A program made the translations under genes and the position numbers. Source: CAVRZY01 sp963725415 (lineage in GTDB: Bacteria > Acidobacteriota > Terriglobia > Bryobacterales > Bryobacteraceae). From it: DNA of 5,928 nt. Under the pieces are notes generated by a model that was given only the letters and a program-made list of their open reading frames with translations, ran no database searches and was not told the DNA's origin. Each line of letters starts with the position of its first letter. Position 1 is the stretch's first letter. The DNA is taken from NCBI GenBank assembly GCA_963725415.1, contig CAVRZY010000264.1:1-5928 (forward strand), in the 5' to 3' direction. Positions 1-5,091 of the stretch are shown one piece after another.

Positions 1-1
1 G

Positions 2-367
2 ATCGTCAACAACAGCCGCTTTCTCATCCTGCCGTGGGTGCGGGTGAAAGGGCTGGCCAGCAAGATCCTGGCGCGAGTGCGCGCGCCATTGCCGAGCGAT
101 TGGGAGAAGTGGTACGGGTATCGGCCGTTATTGCTGGAGACGCTGGTGGATGCCGGGCGATTTCGGGGGACCTGTTACCGGGCGGCGAACTGGATTCATC
201 TGGGGCAGACGGCGGGGCGCGGCCGCATGGACCGCGATCATGCAGCGCAGGGGGCAGCCGTCAAAGATCTCTACGTGTATCCGCTGTGCCGTCAGGTTCA
301 GCAACGCTTGCGGAGCGCCGCGGCGCCGGTTTGGCAGGAACCGGAGGAAGAGGCCAGCCGGCCGTGA
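2..367 (+). CDS. DruA-like (DUF4338) protein, C-terminal part, start outside window
   Basis: The frame is open from base 2 to a TGA at 365-367 and gives 121 residues. Family signatures are 'NNSRFLILPWV' right at the window start, 'LASKIL', then 'YGYRPLLLETLVD', 'RFRGTCYRAANW', 'LGQTAGRGRMDRD' and a final 'KDLYVYPLC'. These match the conserved C-terminal half of the DUF4338/DruA family. DruA is known as a component of the Druantia anti-phage system, but many family members sit beside transposases with no other Druantia genes, as here. The molecular activity of this member is not evident. Its last codons overlap the GTG start of the IS66 transposase, which suggests coupled translation and a role tied to that element. 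Codon use and GC content match the transposase. No frameshift is visible in the part present. Confidence 0.85.
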   Translation: MVNNSRFLILPWVRVKGLASKILARVRAPLPSDWEKWYGYRPLLLETLVDAGRFRGTCYRAANWIHLGQTAGRGRMDRDHAAQGAAVKDLYVYPLCRQVQQRLRSAAAPVWQEPEEEASRP

Positions 368-1740
368 GCGTGAACCTCAACCTGTGCCAAAGCTGTTTGG
401 AGAAACAACGCACCATTGACCGGCTGAAACAGCAGATCGAAGATCTTCGCAAGAAAGTGCGCCGCCTGGAGCGCAAGGCCGAGCAAGGGCCGTTCGGTTC
501 CTCGACGCCCTCGGCGAAGATCCCAGTGAAAGCCAACACGGCGGAGGAGCCGCGGAGCAAACCCGGCGGGGCCAGGCCGGGGCACACCGGCCACGGGCGG
601 CCGACGGTGCAAGACCGGGACGCCGAGCGCATCGAAACGATACCGGTGGGGCCGGCGTGCCCGTACTGTGGCGGGCCACTGGAGCACAAAGAGTACCGCG
701 ACCGCTCGGTCATCGACAGCCAGCCGTTACGGGCCGAACCGATCCTGTATCAGTTGGAGCGGGCGCGCTGCCCGCGTTGCGGCAAGACCGTGCAGGCGCG
801 CGCGCCGGAGGTATTGCCGAAGAGTCTGTACGGCAATCAACTGGTCACGCAGGTGGTGTTTCTGCATTACCGGCAGGGGATTCCGATGGGGCGACTGTGC
901 GACCAACTGGGCATCGGCGTGGGTGCGGTGTTCGAGATCCTGCACCGCATGGCGGCTCTGTTCCGGGGCGTGATTCCCAAGCTCATCGAGGAATATCGCC
1001 AGGCCCCGGTGCGGCACGCCGATGAGACGGGCTGGCGCACGGATGGCCGCTCGGGCTATGCCTGGCTGTTCGCCAGCGCCAGCGTGAGCCTGTTTCTGTT
1101 CCGCGCGACCCGCTCGGCGCAAGTACCCAAGGAGGTCTTGGGTGCGCCAGCCTTGGGCGGAGTGCTGGTGGTGGACCGCTACAACGCCTACAACCAATCC
1201 CCCTGCCAACTGCAATACTGTTACGCGCATCTGATGCGGGACGTGGAGGATTTGGCCAAGGAGTTCCCCGGCCAAGCCGAGGTGACGGCCTTCACCTCCA
1301 CGTTGATCCCGCTGCTGGCCGAGGCCATGCACTTGGGCAGGCGGCCGCTCGCCGAGGCCGAGTATTACGCGCAAGCGCGCCAGATTCAGCAACAGATCGT
1401 GAACCTGGTTCAGCAACCGGCCAATCACCTGGGGGTTCGTCAGCTCCAGGGCATCTTCCGCGACAACGCCCATCGTCTGTACCACTGGGTGGAAGACCGG
1501 GCGGTGCCGGCTGACAACAACCGGGCGGAGCGGGAACTGCGCCCCACCGTGATCGCCCGCAAGGTGAGTTTCGGGTCGCAATCCGACGCCGGCGCGAAAA
1601 CGCGCGAGGTGCTGATGAGCGTGGTGCATACGCTGGTCAAGAGGTTCCGCGATCCGGAATCCCACTTCAAGTCGGTGCTCGATCAACTCGCCGCCGACCC
1701 CAACCAGGATGCCGTCGCGCTGCTGTTCGACACCAGTTGA
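364..1740 (+). CDS. IS66-family transposase (TnpC-like, DDE)
   Basis: This protein is predicted to cut and join the element ends. I place the start at GTG 364 (458 aa): homology to IS66 transposases begins there, it overlaps the upstream stop as GTGA, and purine-rich GGAGGA/AGAGG sequence lies at 343-353. In-frame codons further upstream only translate the DruA-like gene in the wrong frame. Domains: an N-terminal coiled coil rich in Lys/Arg/Glu (about residues 13-42); a linker with Gly/Pro; a zinc ribbon with C99, C102, C136 and C139; then the catalytic core. The first Asp is D220 in 'HADETGW', the second D271 in 'VVDRYNAY' followed by 'CYAHLMRD', and the Glu is probably E389 in 'DNNRAERELRP', followed by 'ARKVSFGSQSDAGA'. 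The frame is uninterrupted with all catalytic residues present, so the enzyme could be active. At 458 aa it is somewhat shorter than the longest IS66 TnpC proteins and resembles single-transposase IS66 subgroups. Confidence 0.95.
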   Translation: MSVNLNLCQSCLEKQRTIDRLKQQIEDLRKKVRRLERKAEQGPFGSSTPSAKIPVKANTAEEPRSKPGGARPGHTGHGRPTVQDRDAERIETIPVGPACPYCGGPLEHKEYRDRSVIDSQPLRAEPILYQLERARCPRCGKTVQARAPEVLPKSLYGNQLVTQVVFLHYRQGIPMGRLCDQLGIGVGAVFEILHRMAALFRGVIPKLIEEYRQAPVRHADETGWRTDGRSGYAWLFASASVSLFLFRATRSAQVPKEVLGAPALGGVLVVDRYNAYNQSPCQLQYCYAHLMRDVEDLAKEFPGQAEVTAFTSTLIPLLAEAMHLGRRPLAEAEYYAQARQIQQQIVNLVQQPANHLGVRQLQGIFRDNAHRLYHWVEDRAVPADNNRAERELRPTVIARKVSFGSQSDAGAKTREVLMSVVHTLVKRFRDPESHFKSVLDQLAADPNQDAVALLFDTS

Positions 1741-1820
1741 ACCGCATCCCACAACCCCATCCATCCCAAACCGCAACCCCCGCTGCCGCATCCGTGTGCC
1801 CAAACCTCAACCCCGTCCCC
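1741..1820 (+). terminator. C-rich, G-poor segment, possible Rho-dependent terminator
   Basis: Directly after the IS66 stop, 80 bases contain 44 C and only 9 G on the + strand, a sharp change from the coding region. Such C-over-G bubbles are typical of Rho utilisation sites, so the segment may end transcription of the DruA-like/IS66 unit. The complementary strand carries G-runs opposite 1748-1750, 1755-1758, 1765-1767 and 1777-1781, separated by 4, 6 and 9 bases, which fits a loose G-quadruplex pattern. Both readings are inference from base composition. It could also be plain untranslated transposon end sequence. Confidence 0.3.
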
Positions 1821-1890
1821 ATAGCGGTTTTTCTCCTCCTATTTCGTCTTTCCTTTCGTCGTAGGCCTGCCTATGAGCACACCACCATCT

Positions 1891-1940
1891 CACACCGGGG
1901 TGCCTTTTCCCGGCCCGCCGACCGCGGCGGTGTGGCTTTT
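1891..1940 (+). terminator. GC hairpin followed by short T run, weak terminator candidate
   Basis: CCGCCG at 1915-1920 pairs with CGGCGG at 1925-1930 across a four-base loop. An alternative longer-range pairing joins CACACCG at 1891-1897 with CGGTGTG at 1928-1934. A run of four T follows at 1937-1940. The hairpin is strong but the T run is short and set back by six bases, so this is a weak intrinsic-terminator candidate for transcription leaving the IS66 gene. It may instead belong to the element's right-end structure. The rest of 1821-2106 holds no gene I can support and no recognised IS66 inverted repeat. Confidence 0.25.
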
Positions 1941-2106
1941 GCTTCGCGCCGTAACAACCCGCTCGGCTGTAACCGGTACTCTCCCTGGTGGTTTGTCGTT
2001 TAGCGCTCGTTAGATTCTTGGTCTGTTGTCCGAAACTCGGATCACGCCTCAGCCGCGGCGCCAGACTCTTCGTTCCTCCCTCACTGTCAGCAAGAAGTTC
2101 CTGGGC

Positions 2107-2232
2107 TTATTTCTTTCGTCCGCTCCGCTCGTTTCGCTCTTTCCGCTCTTTCGTCGGAAGCCATATATCCGCCTTCAACTGCTGCAAGAGCCAATCCCGC
2201 GAACGGGTGTCGCAATCAATCTTCAGCCTCCA
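2107..2232 (-). pseudogene. Possible C-terminal fragment of an unrecognised gene
   Basis: Reading the - strand away from the IS110 end, one frame is open from 2232 to a TAA at 2107-2109 and gives about 41 residues. It has a balanced stretch 'DTRSRDWLLQQLKADIW' followed by a charged tail 'LPTKERKERNERSGRKK'. The tail is encoded by imperfect repeats (CGCTC units on the + strand, about 2119-2153). There is no start codon with a ribosome binding site; the frame simply emerges from the end of the IS110 fragment, as expected for the remainder of a gene cut by the insertion. I do not recognise the family. It could be chance: the stretch is short and a frame this long is not rare in GC-rich DNA. Confidence 0.3.
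2119..2153. repeat. Imperfect short tandem repeat, CGCTC/CGCTCTTTC units
   Basis: On the + strand the pentamer CGCTC recurs four times between short T-rich spacers. Translated on the - strand it gives an Arg/Lys/Glu-rich run. It may be the low-complexity C-terminal tail of the gene remnant that covers it, or a small slippage-prone tract. Confidence 0.4.
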
Positions 2233-3431
2233 AGGGCTATGGCCGGTTCCGCGCTTACCCGTGCGTCGACGAAAGAGTGTTCGCAGCCTGCGCCTTGACC
2301 GGGATCTTCGGCTTCGGCTGCGGGTCTCGATAAACCTCCTGCTTTTTCAAAATCCAATAGGCCGCTTCGGCCAAGTGCCGGGCGACCGCCACAATCGCCT
2401 TCTGGTGGTTCTTCTTGCGCTTGACCCGTTGATACAGCCGCACTACCTGCTGACCAGCCAGATGCTTCTGAGGAATGACCATCAGGTTCCCGGCTTCGAT
2501 AAAGGCCCACTTCAGGTGCTGATTCGCATCCCCACAGATCTGCCCCCGGCGAGGGTGCCCTCGCTGGGAGTTTCATGCCCTCGAACGTTCCGTGCCTTCG
2601 ATCAACCGCGGCGGCGGCGCGCTGTGCTGTGAGCTGGGCGTACCCTTCCCCATTCTCACGGGCTTTGCTGCTTTTCTCCAGCAGACGCTCGCGGGTCTCC
2701 GCGATGCTCCAACCCCAATCGATCGCCAGCAGGCAGAACGTGAAATCGGCACGGCTGACATCCGGCCGGTTGCTGTGGTGCGCCGGCGGGGCGTTTTGCA
2801 AACAACGCTCATAGCTGGGCCATGCTTTGGCTCGCCGGTCGGGGGAACCACGGCCGGGGCGGATTACCGGAACCGGATCGGGCGCGGCGACCAGGCCCAA
2901 GGCTTCCAGTTCGCCCCCGGTTAGCGTGCGTTGCGGAGTCGCTTCCAGGATCTGCACGGTGGGAAAGTTCGGCGCGTACTGGCGCTTGAAATTCACGCTG
3001 CCCGCCACGCGGGTGGCCCCGGAAGCACTTGGGTCGGCACCGCTGCCCTGGCGCAGCCGCCGGGCGAAATCCGGCCCGCATTGCTGTACCGCCACCCAGG
3101 CCTGATGATTCCCGGCACTGGTAGTCAGGATCAGAAAAGCGGCGCTCCTCACGCGCTCCAGCATAGTCCCGCCGAGATCGTCCAGTTGGACCAGCGCTGC
3201 CGGGGCCCGCTTGGGCCGCACGATCAGATTCTGCCGGCACTGGATAGCCGACCTCAGCAGAGAAGGCATCCCGCGCCGGAGCGCCTCTACGCTTTGCGCC
3301 GGACGAAAGCCCCGCTTGTGCCCATCCATATCGGTCCGCGTGAGATCGAAGCTGTGGACGCCCAGGCTGGCAAACAGATCCAGCATCTGCCAAGCTTGCT
3401 CTACCCCCCGCCCGTGTTTCTCTAGGCGCAT
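2223..3431 (-). CDS. RepB-family primase (AEP type), 3' end replaced by IS110 fragment
   Basis: The frame runs from ATG 3431 to TGA at 2223-2225 (402 aa), but only residues 1 to about 290 are primase; the rest reads the IS110 fragment out of frame. RepB-type primases, related to plasmid and mobile-element replication proteins, make primers for DNA synthesis. Supporting motifs: 'QAWQMLDLFASLG' (12-24), 'NLIVRP' (68-73), 'QLDDL' (82-86, likely metal-binding D84/D85), 'TTSAGNHQAW' (103-112), and 'GADPSASGATRVAGSVNFK' (131-149) containing the typical R, G, N and K. A C-terminal segment 'SRADFTFCLLAIDWGWSIAETRERLLE' then 'GYAQLTAQRAAAAV' resembles the helical region after the primase core. The start is supported by GGGAGG six bases upstream. 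Related proteins usually end near residue 280-300, so most of the enzyme is present and may be functional. No relaxase, helicase or origin is visible nearby, so its replicon or element is unknown. Confidence 0.75.
   Translation of the reverse strand: MRLEKHGRGVEQAWQMLDLFASLGVHSFDLTRTDMDGHKRGFRPAQSVEALRRGMPSLLRSAIQCRQNLIVRPKRAPAALVQLDDLGGTMLERVRSAAFLILTTSAGNHQAWVAVQQCGPDFARRLRQGSGADPSASGATRVAGSVNFKRQYAPNFPTVQILEATPQRTLTGGELEALGLVAAPDPVPVIRPGRGSPDRRAKAWPSYERCLQNAPPAHHSNRPDVSRADFTFCLLAIDWGWSIAETRERLLEKSSKARENGEGYAQLTAQRAAAAVDRRHGTFEGMKLPARAPSPGADLWGCESAPEVGLYRSREPDGHSSEASGWSAGSAAVSTGQAQEEPPEGDCGGRPALGRSGLLDFEKAGGLSRPAAEAEDPGQGAGCEHSFVDARVSAEPAIALGG
2234..2560 (-). pseudogene. Truncated IS110-family element, 3' end of transposase
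   Basis: This stretch repeats the 3' end of the IS110 element at 3517-3841 in the same orientation, with about nine bases in ten identical by eye. The transposase frame is intact from the break near 2560 ('GQICGDANQHLKWAFIEAG') through 'RVKRKKNHQKA' and 'EAAYWILKKQEVYRDPQP' to a TAA at 2255-2257, giving about 100 residues that cover only the end of the C-terminal (Transposase_20) domain. The DEDD domain and the 'SSGG' serine motif are missing, so it cannot be active. The right limit of similarity (2234) coincides with that of the longer copy (3517), which argues that this is the true element end. The left break at about 2560 joins the primase gene. Its stop codon shows where the IS110 protein normally ends, which the longer copy has lost. 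Confidence 0.85.
2234..2560 (-). repeat. Direct repeat copy A (IS110 3' end)
   Basis: 327 bp matching 3517-3841 (325 bp) in the same orientation; the two-base length difference lies in one small indel near the transposase stop. Both copies begin on the + strand with GGGCTATGGCCGGTTCCGCG and lose similarity after GTGCCC. The copies differ by scattered substitutions, so they derive from related but separate insertions or from an old duplication. Confidence 0.9.
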
Positions 3432-4627
3432 CGCTTGCCTCCCGCGGACATTCCTGGTTGTACTCCCGCTGGAATCGCTGGAACGCTTGCTGCTATTGCC
3501 GCAGATTGCCCTGCGTGGGCTATGGCCGGTTCCGCGGTTTCCCGTGCGCCGACGAAGACATTCGCAGTCTGCGCTTTGACCGGGACCTTCGGCTGCGGCT
3601 GCGGGTCGCGATAAACCTCCTGCTTTTTCAAAATCCAATAGGCCGCTTCGGCCAAGTGCCGGGCGACTGCCACCACCGCTTTCTGGTGGTTCTTCTTGCG
3701 CTTGACCCGTTGATACAGCCGCACTACGTGCTGACCAGCCAGATGCTTCTGATGGACGACCACCAGGTTCCCGGCTTCGATAAAGGCCCACTTCAGGTAC
3801 TGATTCACATCCCCGCAGATCTGCCCCAGCCGAGTGTGCCCACCGCTGGAGTGCACCCGCGGTACCAGGCCGGCATAGCTGGCCAGATGCGCGGCCGAGG
3901 GAAACCGCTCCACCCTGCCGATCTCCAGCGTCATGACCATGCTCAAAATCCGGCCCACAGACGGCAGCGTCTTCAGCAGATCGGCTTCTGCCGTTACTTT
4001 CATCAGCTCGGCGAGTCGCTTCTCGGTGTCCTCGAGCTGCACTTCCAGGAAATCCAGCGTCACCAGTTCCAGTTCCACACTTTGCCGGGTGTGTTCCGGC
4101 AACTCTCCCAGCCGTGTGCCGAGGCGCAGCCGACCCTCCACACCAAACAGGTCGCTCACCCCGGCAATCTGAATGTTGTAACGCGCCAGGGTTCCTTGAA
4201 TCCGATTCTTCAGCCGCGTTCGTTGCTGCACCAAAAACATGCGCAGCCGCAGCAACTCCCGCTGGTCCCGCAACTCCGCCGGCGGAATCCATACTTCGGG
4301 CAGCGTCCCGTTGCGCAGCAGAATGCCTAAGCCGGTGGCATCTACCTGGTCGGTCTTCTTGCCGGTCTTACCCATTCGCTTCTTGGCTTCCAGCGGGTGA
4401 GCCAAGCGCGGATGGTGGCCGGCTGCCTCCATGTCGTCCACCATCCAGTAATAGTGCCCGCCCGCTTCCAAAGCGATTTGCGAACCCGCGGGCAATCCTT
4501 CCAGGAATTGCCGATACTGCTCCCGGTCATGTTCTACTCGGATGGCTGACGAAGCCTCGCCACGTTCGTCAACCGCCACGAACACCGAGTACTTCTTGTG
4601 AGCATCGCACCCGATAAACTGTTCCAT
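3422..4627 (-). CDS. IS110-family transposase (DEDD recombinase) with read-through tail
   Basis: IS110 recombinases insert DNA through an RNA-guided strand exchange that uses a RuvC-like DEDD domain and a catalytic serine. I choose ATG 4627 (401 aa), where family homology begins ('MEQFIGCDAHKKYS'); an in-frame GTG at 4642 would add five residues but has AAAGGAG abutting it rather than spaced from it. Acidic residues D8, E54, D93 and D96 ('KTDQVDATGL') form the DEDD set. A coiled region spans about 185-215. The Transposase_20 part follows with 'LPSVGRILSMVMTLEIG' (221-237), 'FPSAAHLASYAGLVP' (242-256) and 'HSSGGH' (259-264), where S260 or S261 is the probable nucleophile. The basic end 'RVKRKKNHQKA' matches the truncated copy. 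Residues from about 372 to 401 are encoded by DNA outside the element, because an indel and substitution removed the normal stop. Catalytic residues are intact; the effect of the extra tail is unknown. Confidence 0.92.
   Translation of the reverse strand: MEQFIGCDAHKKYSVFVAVDERGEASSAIRVEHDREQYRQFLEGLPAGSQIALEAGGHYYWMVDDMEAAGHHPRLAHPLEAKKRMGKTGKKTDQVDATGLGILLRNGTLPEVWIPPAELRDQRELLRLRMFLVQQRTRLKNRIQGTLARYNIQIAGVSDLFGVEGRLRLGTRLGELPEHTRQSVELELVTLDFLEVQLEDTEKRLAELMKVTAEADLLKTLPSVGRILSMVMTLEIGRVERFPSAAHLASYAGLVPRVHSSGGHTRLGQICGDVNQYLKWAFIEAGNLVVVHQKHLAGQHVVRLYQRVKRKKNHQKAVVAVARHLAEAAYWILKKQEVYRDPQPQPKVPVKAQTANVFVGARETAEPAIAHAGQSAAIAASVPAIPAGVQPGMSAGGKRCA
3432..3516 (-). pseudogene. Possible relic of an IS481-like transposase C-terminus
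   Basis: One - strand frame of this 85 bp segment reads 'NLRQ', a TAG stop, then 'QQAFQRFQREYNQECPREAS'. It closely resembles the end of the integrase core in IS481-like transposases, where an aromatic/Arg-rich helix leads into 'EYNxERPHEAL'. In this copy the usual Arg-Pro-His is Cys-Pro-Arg and a stop precedes the helix, so it is decayed. The stretch is about 25 residues, so the identification is tentative. The IS110 end at 3517 abuts it directly, and the primase begins immediately after it. Confidence 0.4.
3438..3443 (-). promoter_or_regulatory. Shine-Dalgarno sequence of the primase gene
   Basis: The - strand reads GGGAGG, six bases before ATG 3431. It decides the primase start. It lies inside the read-through 3' end of the IS110 transposase frame, whose TAG stop (3422-3424) falls just after the primase ATG, so the two genes overlap by ten bases and could be translationally coupled. 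Confidence 0.6.
3517..3841 (-). repeat. Direct repeat copy B (IS110 3' end)
   Basis: Partner of 2234-2560, same orientation, starts of the repeats 1283 bp apart. The primase gene fills the space between them. In copy B the repeat is part of the full IS110 element. Confidence 0.9.
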
Positions 4628-4630
4628 ATA

Positions 4631-4693
4631 CGCTGCAATCACTCCTTTCTGTAGAGGTGGTGGCTAGTTTACCGCACCACCTCGACTGCAGCG
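4631..4693 (-). ncRNA. Nested inverted repeat upstream of IS110 transposase, candidate guide (bridge) RNA segment
   Basis: On the + strand, GAGGTGGT at 4654-4661 is the perfect inverse complement of ACCACCTC at 4676-4683 (14-base loop). Outside it, CGCTGCA at 4631-4637 is the inverse complement of TGCAGCG at 4687-4693. A transcript of either strand would form an 8-bp stem with a loop, enclosed by a 7-bp stem with an asymmetric internal loop (3 and 16 bases). Stem-loops with internal loops in the noncoding end next to the transposase are the hallmark of IS110 bridge RNAs. Cautions: known bridge RNAs are considerably longer (about 180 nt for IS621) than this 63 bp, and the structure might instead control translation, since the transposase Shine-Dalgarno lies inside the internal loop. 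Confidence 0.4.
4642..4648 (-). promoter_or_regulatory. Shine-Dalgarno sequence of the IS110 transposase, unusually far from ATG
   Basis: The - strand reads AAAGGAG, 14 bases upstream of ATG 4627. The spacing is long for direct initiation. The outer stem arm (4631-4637) lies in the spacer, so RNA folding would change both access to the site and its effective distance from the start codon. This could limit transposase synthesis when the structure forms. Confidence 0.35.
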
Positions 4694-4743
4694 CTCTCAT
4701 AGCATCAATATGCGAGTGCACTGCTGTCCGGTAAAAAGCCGTG

Positions 4744-5034
4744 ATGTCAATCATCGTTCGTCCGGAGGCTGCGGCGGATATCGACGAAGCCTTTGTTTGG
4801 TACGAGCGGCAGCGTGCCGGGCTGGGCAATGAGTTTCTGGCGGCCGTTCAGTCCCCCATTGGTGAGGTTGTGGCGCATCCGACCAGGTATCCGGTGATTC
4901 ATCGAGACACCAGGCGGGCGCTTGTCCACCGGTTCCCAGATGGAATCTTCTATCGCGTGTACGGTGGGGTCGTTGTCGTCGTCGCCTGTATGCACGGGCG
5001 GCGTGATCCAAGGGGATGGGGACCCCGAACGTGA
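4744..5034 (+). CDS. RelE/ParE-family toxin without visible antitoxin
   Basis: The 96-residue product has the length and motifs of the RelE/ParE toxin superfamily: N-terminal 'VRPEAAADIDEAFVWYE' (5-21), 'GLGNEFLAAV' (26-35), 'YPVIHRD' (49-55), 'RRALVHRFP' (57-65), 'IFYRVY' (68-73), a hydrophobic beta strand and C-terminal 'HGRRDPRGW' (84-92). ParE members inhibit DNA gyrase and RelE members cut mRNA on the ribosome; the sequence resembles the ParE-like branch more, but the target cannot be settled by reading. I choose ATG 4744 over GTG 4741 because family homology starts there and the ATG overlaps a TGA (4742-4744) of an upstream frame, as in antitoxin-toxin operons. No good Shine-Dalgarno precedes it, which fits coupled translation. 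That upstream frame runs only 13 codons back to a TAG, so no full antitoxin exists here. Confidence 0.85.
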   Translation: MSIIVRPEAAADIDEAFVWYERQRAGLGNEFLAAVQSPIGEVVAHPTRYPVIHRDTRRALVHRFPDGIFYRVYGGVVVVVACMHGRRDPRGWGPRT

Positions 5035-5091
5035 TGCCTGACGAGGCGCTGCATCAGCAGGGCGCAGTCTACGCGCGGACCGCGCAGGCTG

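Larger units (their letters stand above)
1..1740 (+). mobile_element. IS66-type element with DruA-like accessory gene, left part outside window
   Basis: A DruA-like (DUF4338) reading frame and an IS66-family transposase lie head to tail with a GTGA stop/start overlap, so they are very likely one transcription unit and probably one mobile element. Classical IS66 elements carry tnpA, tnpB and tnpC; here the only gene visible before the tnpC-like transposase is the DruA-like one. The left end lies outside the window. I could not identify a convincing right terminal inverted repeat in the 500 bp after the transposase, so the right limit given is only the end of the transposase gene. That the DruA-like gene belongs to the element is inference from the overlap. 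Confidence 0.6.
3517..4700 (-). mobile_element. IS110-family insertion sequence, nearly complete
   Basis: The right end (after the transposase) is fixed at 3517 by comparison with the second copy at 2234. The left end is not fixed; it must lie upstream of the transposase and before the intact toxin gene at 4744, so about 4700 is an estimate. The noncoding right end is very short (about 20 bp after the normal stop in the sister copy), so any guide RNA should come from the upstream end, as in the IS110 group proper rather than the IS1111 group. IS110 elements usually lack long terminal inverted repeats and typically make no target duplication, and none is apparent. Confidence 0.75.

Noticed and set aside
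34..363. N-terminal extension of the IS66 frame by 110 residues
   Set aside because: It translates the DruA-like gene in the wrong frame; IS66 homology begins only at GTG 364.
2..367. Druantia anti-phage system
   Set aside because: Only a DruA-like C-terminus is present and no DruB-E or DruM-like gene is visible; the partner is a transposase.
727..1803. 358-residue frame antisense to the IS66 transposase
   Set aside because: Low-complexity shadow of a strongly supported gene, no family signature.
1760..1840. - strand AGGAGG followed by an ATG near 1822, as a small gene start
   Set aside because: Spacing is about 12 bases and the product runs antisense through the G-rich tract into the IS66 gene; no protein character.
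1737..2632. + strand frames at 1737-2003 and 1988-2632
   Set aside because: No motif or credible ribosome binding site; the second crosses the IS110 fragment and primase antisense.
3432..4292. Upstream half of a 689-residue - strand frame that includes the primase
   Set aside because: Upstream of 3431 it reads the IS110 transposase gene in a wrong frame with low-complexity sequence; only the part from 3431 carries primase motifs.
4742..4995. - strand frames antisense to the toxin, including the end of the TPR frame after the shift
   Set aside because: The + strand toxin has clear family motifs; the antisense products do not, and the TPR continuation results from a frameshift.
5072..5085. 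Short GC palindrome between the toxin and TPR genes as a bidirectional terminator
   Set aside because: Five to six base pairs with a very small loop and no T or A tract on either side.
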